Origin: JAJFIE01 sp964344255
Lineage (GTDB): Bacteria > Pseudomonadota > Alphaproteobacteria > Rhodospirillales > Casp-alpha2
Assembly: GCA_964344255.1 (NCBI GenBank)
Contig: CAYFMQ010000007.1
Span: forward strand, 1-64,000
Direction: 5' to 3'
Length of the DNA: 64,000 nt
Shown: one piece after another, positions 50,829-60,300 of the stretch
Layout: every line of letters starts with the position of its first letter
How positions within the stretch are numbered: position 1 is the first letter of the stretch
Made by a program: the position numbers and the translations under genes
The notes under the pieces: model-generated
What the model saw: the letters and a program-made list of their open reading frames with translations, nothing else
Told to the model about the DNA's origin: nothing
The model's database searches: none

Positions 50829-51865
50829 CCAAGATGAATTTTTGCTCGGACAACGCAACCGGTGCTTCTCCTGAAATCATCGACGCCGTCATACGCGCCA
50901 ACGAAGGCCACGCCATGCCCTACGGCGACGACCCCCTGACGGCGCAGGTGGAGGAAAAAATCCGGAACCTGTTCGGAACGAATGCCGATGTATTTCTCGT
51001 CTCAACCGGAACCGCGGCCAATTCGCTGGCCTTGTCGGTCATGACACCTTCCTTTGGCGGAATATTCTGCCACCCGGAAGCCCACATCGAGGTCGACGAA
51101 TGCGGTGCCCCGGAATTCTTTACAGGCGGAGCAAAATTGATCCACATGGATAATGAGAATGGCCTCTGCACGCCGGCGGGGTTCGATGCAGCCTGGAACC
51201 ACCTTGGCAAGACGCTCCATCAGGTCCAGCCGGGCGCGATCAGCCTTACGCAAACCAGCGAAGCAGGCACGATCTACACCATTGAGACCATCTCCTCCAT
51301 GGCGGAAACCGCCCATGACCGTGGCCTGCATGTGCACATGGACGGCGCCCGATTTGCAAACGCCATTGCCGCTCTGAACTGCTCGCCCGCGGAGATGAGC
51401 TGGAAAGCCGGTGTAGATGTATTGTCTTTCGGCGCTTCAAAAAACGGCGCCCTGGCGGCGGAAGCCGTTATCTTCTTTAACCGGGATTTGGCTAAAACGT
51501 TTGCCTTTCACCGAAAACGCGGCGGCCACCTGTTTTCAAAGATGCGCTTCATTGCGGCTCAATTCGACGCTTATCTGGAAAACGACCTGTGGCTTGAGAA
51601 TGCCCGGCACGCCAACGCCATGGCAAGAAAGCTGGCTGATGGCCTGGCCGCAGTCCCCGGCGCAGGTTTTCGATTTCCCGTGGACGCCAACCTCATGTTT
51701 GTAGAGTTGCCTGAGCGGGTGCTCGATGGCCTGGAGACCGATGGTTTTCAGTTCTATCGGATGGGCGATGCACAAGGCCCCTTTATCCGTCTGGTCACGG
51801 CCTTCAACACGGACCCGGCGGCTGTCGACGCATTCATTGACAGCGCCACAAGGCACGCCGCCTGA
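50825..51865 (+). CDS. Low-specificity threonine aldolase / beta-eliminating lyase
   Basis: A 346-residue fold-type I PLP enzyme that typically cleaves threonine or allo-threonine to glycine and acetaldehyde. It opens with NFCSDNATGASPEIIDAV. It has the phosphate-site segment VSTGTAANSLAL, the PLP-pairing Asp in LHVHMDGARFANA and the PLP Lys in SFGASKNGAL near residue 200. Length and motifs match LtaE-type low-specificity aldolases. The ATG overlaps the JAMM stop. The stop TGA abuts the convergent BKACE stop, forming TGATCA. It may supply glycine, alongside the defective Tdh-Kbl route; that link is inference. Confidence 0.88.
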   Translation: MTKMNFCSDNATGASPEIIDAVIRANEGHAMPYGDDPLTAQVEEKIRNLFGTNADVFLVSTGTAANSLALSVMTPSFGGIFCHPEAHIEVDECGAPEFFTGGAKLIHMDNENGLCTPAGFDAAWNHLGKTLHQVQPGAISLTQTSEAGTIYTIETISSMAETAHDRGLHVHMDGARFANAIAALNCSPAEMSWKAGVDVLSFGASKNGALAAEAVIFFNRDLAKTFAFHRKRGGHLFSKMRFIAAQFDAYLENDLWLENARHANAMARKLADGLAAVPGAGFRFPVDANLMFVELPERVLDGLETDGFQFYRMGDAQGPFIRLVTAFNTDPAAVDAFIDSATRHAA

Positions 51866-52696
51866 TCAGGCTGCCGGCAGTCCTAGTATGGCGCGAGCTT
51901 CTTCGGGACTCGCCGCATGGCGATTGTGCTCTACACACATCCGGGCCACCCGTTGCACCAGCTCGGCGTTGCTGGCGGCCAGGCGATCCCTGTCATAACG
52001 GATATTGTCTTCCAAGCCTGTACGGCAATGCCCCCCTCGCGCCAATGACCACTGGTTCAGGGTCAACTGGTGCCGTGCGATCCCGGCCGCCGTCCACGTG
52101 GCCTTCGGCAGGACGCCGGGCAATTCACTCAGCAGGAAATCAAGCAGACTCTCTTTCGCCGGCATGGCGTTTTTGATGCCCATGACGAACTGCACGTGTA
52201 GCGGCGCTTCCAGTAATCCACGGGCAACGAGGTCGGCCGCCACATACATCATGGAAACATCGAAGATTTCGATCTCTGGCTTGATGCCGAGATCCCGCAT
52301 GGAAACGGCCAGTTCCTCCACAAAATCCGGCGGATTTTCATAAATCCGCGTCGGGAAATTAACCGACCCCGTTGCCAGCGAGGCCATATCGGGTTTTAGC
52401 GACAGCATGGCGCCCCGTTCTTCCATGGCGCGGCCACGACCGCCGGTGGAAAACTGGATGATCATGCCTGGGCAATGCTTACGAATACCCTCGCCCACCT
52501 CGGCGAACAGATCCGGGTCCGAGGATGGTTTTTCGTCACTGTCGCGCACATGAATGTGGGCCAGGCTTGCACCGGCTTCAAAGGCCTCGTGAGTAGATTC
52601 GATTTGTTCAGCAGGCGTTATCGGCACTGCCGGGTTGTCTTTCTTACGTGGCTGGGAACCGGTAATGGCGACGGTGATGATACAGGGATTGGTCAT
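51866..52696 (-). CDS. BKACE-family beta-keto acid cleavage enzyme (DUF849)
   Basis: A 276-residue zinc-dependent TIM-barrel. BKACE enzymes condense a beta-keto acid with acetyl-CoA and release acetoacetate and an acyl-CoA. The metal site uses HIHVRD near residue 48 with further residues from the barrel. The segments IIQFSTGGRG, SLATGSVNFPTRIYENPP and EIEIFDVSMM are typical. Substrates in the family include 3-keto-5-aminohexanoate and dehydrocarnitine. No pathway genes adjoin it, so the substrate is unassigned. It is convergent with the aldolase gene with no gap. Confidence 0.92.
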   Translation of the reverse strand: MTNPCIITVAITGSQPRKKDNPAVPITPAEQIESTHEAFEAGASLAHIHVRDSDEKPSSDPDLFAEVGEGIRKHCPGMIIQFSTGGRGRAMEERGAMLSLKPDMASLATGSVNFPTRIYENPPDFVEELAVSMRDLGIKPEIEIFDVSMMYVAADLVARGLLEAPLHVQFVMGIKNAMPAKESLLDFLLSELPGVLPKATWTAAGIARHQLTLNQWSLARGGHCRTGLEDNIRYDRDRLAASNAELVQRVARMCVEHNRHAASPEEARAILGLPAA

Positions 52697-52786
52697 GGAA
52701 CTGACTCACAAACGGAAACGGTTTTGCATAAAGAGTTACCTTAACCGCCTAATGGGGGCCTGATCCAGAAGCTTGATTTGGACTGC

Positions 52787-53833
52787 TTACAACAGACCGG
52801 AGCATTCAACGACTTCGGTCATCCCTTTACCCTTTACCTCAATCTGCCCAAGGGAGCGGCCTTCGCACTCACCTTGAACCTGAAGCCAGGAATCATAAGT
52901 CATGACGACTTTTCCGGGATCACCAATGGACGTCATGCGAGCCGCGGTGTTGACCGTATCGCCCCACACATCGAACTGATATTTCTGGTCACCAACGATA
53001 CCGGCCACCACCGGTCCGGCATGAACGCCAATCCTGACCTCCCAGTTGTTATCCAACTCTCCGGTCACCTTGACCATGTCGAGACCGCATTTTATCGACG
53101 AGAGGAGCGGTTCAAAATTCTGGACCGTCAGTCCGGCAGCCGCCATGAATTCATCACCGATTGTCTTGATCTTTTCCATCTGATGGGTAGTCGTGATTTC
53201 CTCGAACTTCACGAACAGATTCTGCAGCCCGCCAACCACTTCCTCGGCCGAATGCTCAGAACAGAAAGACGTAAAACCTACAATGTCACAAAACAGGATA
53301 GCGGCGTTGTCATAGCTACGCGGCGCAACCTTGCCCGTTGCCTTGAGCTCACTTGCCGCTGCCGACGGCAGGATGACATTGAGCAACTGGTCGGTTTTGT
53401 TCTTTTCAGACTTGATCTGGCTTAAGTGCCTGGATTCCATGTCGCGTAATCGCTTTTTCTCCAGGCTAGCGTTGACCCTGGCGCGCAGCATCACCGGATT
53501 GAATGGTTTGGCGAGGTAATCCTCAGCGCCGAGTTCGATGCATTTGACGATGCTTTCCTGTTCCTCGACGCCGGAAATCATGATGACCGGTATATCACGC
53601 AGCCTTAAGTCTGATTTCAGTTGTTCCAGCACTGCCAGGCCATCGAGTTCCGGCATTTCAATGTCCAGCAGGATCAGGTCATAACCCGTCTTGCGTGCCT
53701 TATCCAGGGCCTCAGCACCATTGCTGGCGGTATCGACATTGCTGAACCCTTCCTTCTCCATATGGCGGAGAAGGAGCTTGAGGTTGAAGTCCTCATCATC
53801 GACAGCAAGTATTCCGGGATTGTCAGCATTCAC
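52787..53833 (-). CDS. Response-regulator adenylate cyclase (REC-CHD)
   Basis: A 348-residue cytosolic protein. A receiver domain (about 5-125) has the phosphoacceptor in DLILLDIEMPELDG and Lys in DYLAKPFN. A coiled segment (about 125-160) leads to a class III cyclase domain (about 170-345). The metal Asp residues are in LFCDIVGFTSF and KTIGDEFMAA. The Lys in EKIKTIGD and Asp in FDVWGDTVN fit ATP rather than GTP selection, and NTAARM holds the catalytic Asn and Arg. It is the last gene of the kinase-REC-cyclase operon, 2 nt after the REC gene, with a GTG start. Phosphorylation probably sets cAMP output. Confidence 0.92.
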   Translation of the reverse strand: MNADNPGILAVDDEDFNLKLLLRHMEKEGFSNVDTASNGAEALDKARKTGYDLILLDIEMPELDGLAVLEQLKSDLRLRDIPVIMISGVEEQESIVKCIELGAEDYLAKPFNPVMLRARVNASLEKKRLRDMESRHLSQIKSEKNKTDQLLNVILPSAAASELKATGKVAPRSYDNAAILFCDIVGFTSFCSEHSAEEVVGGLQNLFVKFEEITTTHQMEKIKTIGDEFMAAAGLTVQNFEPLLSSIKCGLDMVKVTGELDNNWEVRIGVHAGPVVAGIVGDQKYQFDVWGDTVNTAARMTSIGDPGKVVMTYDSWLQVQGECEGRSLGQIEVKGKGMTEVVECSGLL

Positions 53834-53835
53834 GT

Positions 53836-54270
53836 TTAAAGCCCTTCCAGAATTTTCGGATCGATTGGCGGCGAGGAGATCGCAGAGAGAATTCTTTTTT
53901 CAAGGATCGCCTTGGAAACCGGTTTTGCAAGAAAACCATGTATGCCGAGCCTGATTGTTTCGTGAACATTTTCTTCCTGGGCATGGCCTGTAAGGATCAA
54001 TACCGGTACGCCCGGGTTCGATATATTCTTGTCGCTCCGAAGCATGCGAACGAACTCGAAGCCGTCCATGGTCGGCATTTCAAGATCGCAGATGATCACG
54101 CTAAAGCCTTTGCGGAACTGCCTGATCTTACTCAGGGCGTCGGCTCCATCTTCGGCTTCAACAATATTCTTCACGCCCAGTTCGTACAGCATGCGCACAA
54201 CCAGCTTGCGGATGAAATCCTCATCATCGATAACGAGAATATCAAGAGTGCCTAGTTCACCATCACTCAT
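53836..54270 (-). CDS. Single-domain response regulator (CheY-like)
   Basis: A 144-residue receiver domain without output domain. Acidic residues VIDDED start the fold, the phosphoacceptor Asp lies in VIICDLEMPTMDGFEF, the Thr in LILTGHAQ and the Lys in GFLAKPVS. A short tail ends EGL. It sits between the giant hybrid kinase (57 nt upstream) and the cyclase (2 nt downstream), so it probably acts as an intermediate or alternative acceptor in the same phosphorelay. The ATG is at 54270. Confidence 0.9.
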   Translation of the reverse strand: MSDGELGTLDILVIDDEDFIRKLVVRMLYELGVKNIVEAEDGADALSKIRQFRKGFSVIICDLEMPTMDGFEFVRMLRSDKNISNPGVPVLILTGHAQEENVHETIRLGIHGFLAKPVSKAILEKRILSAISSPPIDPKILEGL

Positions 54271-54327
54271 TCAGCTTTCCCCATTCTCTGTAACGTTCGG
54301 CTCGTACAAACATATAAAAGTACTCAG

Positions 54328-57300
54328 TCAGAGAGATTCAATGTAATCCATGACCGCTTCCAGCGTAGGCTCGAACTGCAGCATGGTAGCTTCAATTTCT
54401 TCCCAGTTTCCGGCCTTCCCGGCCTTTTCCAACTCAAAGCACAAATCGGCGAGTTTGTGGGCGCCAACAGACCGGGAAGAGGATTTCAGCTTATGACCGG
54501 CGGCGCCGATTGCCGGCGCATCCTGCGCCTCAAAAGCGTCATTGATCTCTTTTGCTATACCTCTTGTCGGCTCGACATAATCGCCGAGTATCTCTTTGAA
54601 GGTGTCATCATCCTCGCCAAAGATGTCCTTTAACGCCCTGGGGTCAATAGCAGCTTCTTCGCTTCCACCTGAACCGGATTCCACTTCTTCATTTTGCTCT
54701 GATTCCTGCGTTTCCTGATGCCCTTCGACAGCTTCATCAGCAGTTGTCTCATCCTCAACGATTTCTTCCACACCTGCGTCTAGGGCCTCGGGCGGCATCC
54801 ACCGCTTCAACGTCGCTTTAAGCTTGTCCATCTCCAGCGGTTTCGGCAGGTAGTCATCCATACCGATGGCAAGGCAGCGATCACCTTCTCCTTGCAAGGC
54901 ATTGGCCGTGATGGCGATGATCGGAATGTGATCGACGCCGCCCTCCTCTTGTTTTCTGATTAGTTCCGTTAGCTGATAGCCATCCAGATTGGGCATGTGG
55001 CAATCCGTCAGCAGGACCGCATAGTTCCTGTTTTTCAATTCAAAAGAAGCCTCGACGCCGTCCGAGGTAATGATGCAGGCGTAACCCAATTGGTTAAGCT
55101 GGCGCTTGATGACGTCCTGGTTGGTAACATTATCTTCTGCAACCAGGATAAGGTGGCCCGACGCTTCGGCCTCTTCCACCGTAGGCGCTTTCTTCTTGGG
55201 CAATGTCGGGCCTTCACCATCATGCTCCACATCCGGGCTGGCGCGGCCCGCCGCCATGGCGACACCTCTGAGGAATGTCGAACGACGGAGAGGAGCCGTT
55301 TCGACAACGACCTTGTCGGGTAGGATCATCCCTTTTTTCGCAGCACGGTCATTGGTCAGAATGACAAAACGAAGTTTTCCTTCCTCTTCCTCCTGCAGAG
55401 AAACAATCAGGTTTTCGCGGGCCTGTTCCGGGCAATCGCATCCGAAAACCAGAATATCGAAAGCCTTATCTTCCGATTTGGCGAAAGCCAGAATGGCTTT
55501 AACTTCCTCCACACCCTTGCAACTGGTTATGTTGGCCTTCCCGTGTTGCAGGTACCTTTCCATATATGTCCTCTCATCATCTTCAGCGGCGACAATGACA
55601 ATATTCAGCCCCTCAACATTGTAACTGTCCGCCTTGTCCGTTTCCTTGTCGGCAATCTCCAGAGGCAAGATAACCTTGAAGGTTGAGCCTTTTCCTTCCT
55701 CGCTTTCTACCTCGATCCGGCCATTCATGATGTCCGTCAGGTTCTTGCAGATGGAGAGCCCCAGGCCGGTTCCGCCAAAACGCCTGGTTGTTGAGCTTTC
55801 AGCCTGCGTGAAGGGCTTGAAAAGATTATTGACGGCCGATTTGTTCATGCCGATGCCCGTATCACTGACCGACAGGCTTACTGTAACGTTATTATCACCC
55901 TCGGCTAACATCAGATCAGCACGGATACCAACCTTGCCCGGCGCGTCAGGCAGTGAATCGGTGAACTTGACCGCATTGCCCGCAAGATTGAACAATATCT
56001 GCCTCAACCGGACCTGATCGCTCATGACCCAAGAGGGGATATTCGGGTCAATGAATATGGAAACCAGAAGATTTTTTTTCAGGGCGTTGGGCAGTAACGT
56101 CTCCGCCACGCCCTCGACAACGTTGCGTATGGAAACCGGCAGCAATTCCAATTCCATCTTGCCGGCTTCGATCTTCGAAAAATCCAGGATGTCATTGATG
56201 ATCTGCAACAGGGAAAAGGCGCTGTCGCGGACAGTGCGCATCATCTGACGCTGGTCAATATCGAGTTTCGTCTCCCTGAGCAGGTCGATCATGCCGACGA
56301 CGCCGTTCATGGGCGTACGGATTTCGTGGCTCATGGCAGCCAGGAAGTTCGATTTCGCCCGGGTTGCTGATTCAGCCTTTTCCTTTGCCAACATCAACTC
56401 GACCTCGGCTCTCTTGCGTTCCGTAATATCCCGCACAATGCCGGTAAACACCCGTTCGCCGTCAACAACCGCTTCACCGACCGCAAGATCCATGGGGAAC
56501 TCCGTACCGTCACTTCTCAAACCAAGGACTTCTCGGTTATTTCCGATCACTTTGGCTTGGCGGGTCTTCATATAATTTTCTATGTAGTTGTCATGCTCGC
56601 TTTTTTCGGTTTCGGGCATGAGCATGTTGACGTTTTGGCCGATTACTTCCTCTGCCGTATAGCCGAAAATCGTTTCGGCAGATGGACTAAATGTCTGAAT
56701 AGTGCCTTTTTCGCTTATCGTGATAATGCCATCGACGGCGTTATCGATAATGCTGCGGATGCGGGTTTCGCTGTTCTGGAGTTCCTGTGTTCTCTCGATA
56801 ACCCGGTTTTCAAGATCGTCACGCGCACGCCTCAAGGAACGGTTGGCGCTACGCCCGACCCATACGGACATCCCGGTCAACACCAGTGCCATAAGAACGG
56901 TTACGGCTAGCACGATCATGACCGTCTTACGGATGTCAAAGAAAGAGTCCATGGCTTCGGAAACATCGATTTCTGTCGCCAGGCCAATGCCAAGACTTTC
57001 GTCCCATAGCCAGGCGCCCATGACGGGGATCCCTCTGTAATCCCTATACCCTTCAACATCTATGCCACTTCGGCCTACCGTAACCTCTGAGGCCATTCGT
57101 GTCAGGGGCAATGAAGTGAGGTCAGAAGGGACAGAATGTCCTTCAAGCATGTTGCCGCCAGGATCGGCAATCCGGATATCGAGGATACCCTTGTTTACGT
57201 TGCTGGTTAATCCCACGCGCCTTAAATCGCGGCCGAAACGGCTATGGGAAATGAGCAGGCCTTCCTGGTTAATAGCGTAGGTCTCTCCAGTGCCTCCGAC

Positions 57301-60300
57301 ACGGCCCAATTGGATAATGCGGGAAAATTCCTGACTGGGGTCAAGCGATAGTGCAATCGAGGCGACGACATTTTTGTTCTGGAGATCATACACAGGCGCC
57401 ATCACGAACAAGACGGACCTTCTTTCAGCAGCTCTTGTTGACCGGTTAACAGCTCTGAAAGATGAAATGACAGGTGGTACTAAAACACTTTCACCATTGA
57501 AAACACGGTCAAAAAGCACCTTTTGCTGTGCGTAAACAGGACTGACCGTACCGACCGCCGACTGCTGAAGCGATCCGATGATAGTACCGTCAGGCCCGAT
57601 GATGGATAAGGTGCCGTCTTCCCGCTGAATTTCCTTGGCGGTTAGAAGACTCCTGACTTGTGAAAATTCCCTGCTCTTTATCAAGCTTTCACGTGTCCGG
57701 GGCACTTCCAGAAGATTACGGATTTGAATCCGCGATGCGAATTTATCAGCAAGAACCGCAAGAGATGATTTCCTCCCCTCTACCCATAAATTCAAAGCAT
57801 TGTGGCTGGTGTCCAGAACCGTTTGCAGAACCAAGCCGATCTTGTTACGCGATTGTTGTTCCGTCTTTTCCAGCGTGAACCAGGCAGAGAACACCACGAT
57901 ACAGAGAAACAGGCCGATCAGGACGACGCCAAGGCCCTTGATTTCCCGGGATTGATAAAGCCGTGACGGATCCTTGCCTTCAAGCATTCTGATGGTCAGC
58001 GCCATCGCCATCAGCAGGATGATGAGAACAATGGCGCCGATGCCAAACTGCATGATGAGGCCAGCCGTCTCTTCCTTGGACTGGCTGATCCTGCTGTCTG
58101 TCTGCGTTATCCAGCGCTGGCGAATTTCCCTATGCTTGTTTTCGGGAATGGCCTTCAATGCCTTGTTTAGCAATGAAACCAGTTCAGGCCAGTCCTTCCG
58201 TACGCCAATGGCCTGTCTATCATTCTGATAGCTTGTTCTGGCGGCCACCTTGAGATTCGTGAAGCCGTGCTTCTCTATCATGTAGCTGCCGACAGCCATA
58301 TTGCCTACATAGGCGTCGGCATTGTTAAAAGACACGGCTTCCATGGCTTCCAGCGTAGTCTGGTATGGAATCAGCTCAATACCGGGATAATCCTGTTCCA
58401 GTAGCCTCTGGGTGATGAAGTTCTTTTCAACGGCGACTTTCTTGCCGGACAGGCTTTCCAGCGACGTGAACGAGCTGTCCGTGCGGGCGAAAATTACACG
58501 CGGGAAGGACAGGTAATTGTTCGTGAAGCTGAAAAGTTTTTCTCTCTCTTCACTGTGCGCCGCTGTCGGCAACAGATCAACCGACGCTTTATTCGTTGAT
58601 ATATCCTTAACCGCATCATGCCACTTGATGGGAACGGGAACGAAATCCAGTCCAAGGCTTTGCAGGGCGACCTTGACGTAATCGATCCCAAGTCCTTTCG
58701 GCATGTCATTTTCCATGAACTGGAATGGCGGCCAGGTGCCGACCATGACACGAACGGACTGGTGTTTTTCAAGCCACTTTTCTTCCTCACTGGTAAGGGC
58801 CGTTTCAAGGGCGCTTTCATCCTGATCCGCCGTCAACACCCACTTCCTGACAATTGATCGGCGCTCCTCCCGGCCGATATCATCCAGGGCTTTTTGCAGG
58901 ATATCGCGCAAAATCGGCCAGTCCTTGCGCGTCCCTATTGCCAGGACCGAGCCGGGAACACTCAAACGGCCGTGAATCTTGAGGTTATGCATGACCTCTT
59001 TTTCGATGATGTAAGTAGCAACCGCCCTATTGCCACCGTAGGCGTCGGACTCTCCCCTTGCTACGGCATCCAGAGCCTCCCGGGTATCCTTGTATTCAAG
59101 CACCTTGATTTCGGGGAAATTGTCCTTGATGTGCTTGACGTTGCCGAAGCCCTTCTCAAGCGCGATCGATTTCCCGGCCAAATCGTCCTCACTGTTGATC
59201 GGCTCAGCGTTTTCGTCGGCAATGAATACATGAGGAATGGTTATATAGGGCGTCGTGAAATTGAAAAACTCTTCCCGCCATTTTAATGGTGTCAGGTCGA
59301 GCAACGCATCAAGCCGCTGTTCCTTCACATCGTCATAGCGTTCCTTCCAGGGGCCCGGGGCCAAATGCAGGGCATTACCAAGCCGTTTGTTGATCGCCTT
59401 GATGAAATCGGCGCTGATACCCTGGGGAAGGCCCGTATCGTCGATAAAACTGAATGGCGGCCAATCGTTCATCATGCCGACCCGGATATTCTGATTGTTC
59501 CGGAGCCAGTCCCTTTCCTCTTCCGTCAGGAAAATTTTATGCTGGTCATCCTCGACTGTCGGAAACAACCAGCGATTCCTGATTTCAGCAAGCTCCTCAC
59601 GCGTTATGGCATTAAGCCCCTTACGGATAATGCTGTATAGTTGCGGATGGTTTTTGTTGATCCCAATGCGGAGCGTACCCCCTTCCGAATTACGTTTAAC
59701 GGCAATCCTGAGACCGGGAACCGGTTCCTGCCTGAGCGCATTGCCATAGGGGAGAAGCCACGATACATGAGCGTCAACCTTGCCCGTGGCCAGCGCGACA
59801 AGGCCGGAGTTTTCATCGGCGACTTCGAGCAAGCGCCCGTTGCCCAGGGCCTTTTTAATATCATCCGCATTTGCTGCTCCCATGACCGTTGAAACAGTCT
59901 TCCCCTTAAGGTCATCCCATGAATCAAACCTGTCATCATCATCACGCACGACGATGATCACAGGATCGAAGGCATAGGGCTTGGTAAAAAGAATGTTTTT
60001 TTCACGTTCGGGCGTACGGGACAGGCTGAAAGCGCCATCGACCCTCCCATCCATGGTCCGCTCAACGACTTCGCTCCAGGCGCTTTGAAACTCGGGCACA
60101 ATATTGATACCCAGTTTGTTGTTTAAAAGCGTTATCAGATCGGCGTTCAGGCCGGTATACCCTCCCTGATCGTCAATGATATCAACGGGTTTGATAAAAT
60201 TCGTCACGGCCAGGCGGATAATGGAGTTATTCGACAGCCAGGCCTCTTCCTCAGCCGTGAAAGATAACTGCCCATCCGAACCGACATAGAAATGATCCGC

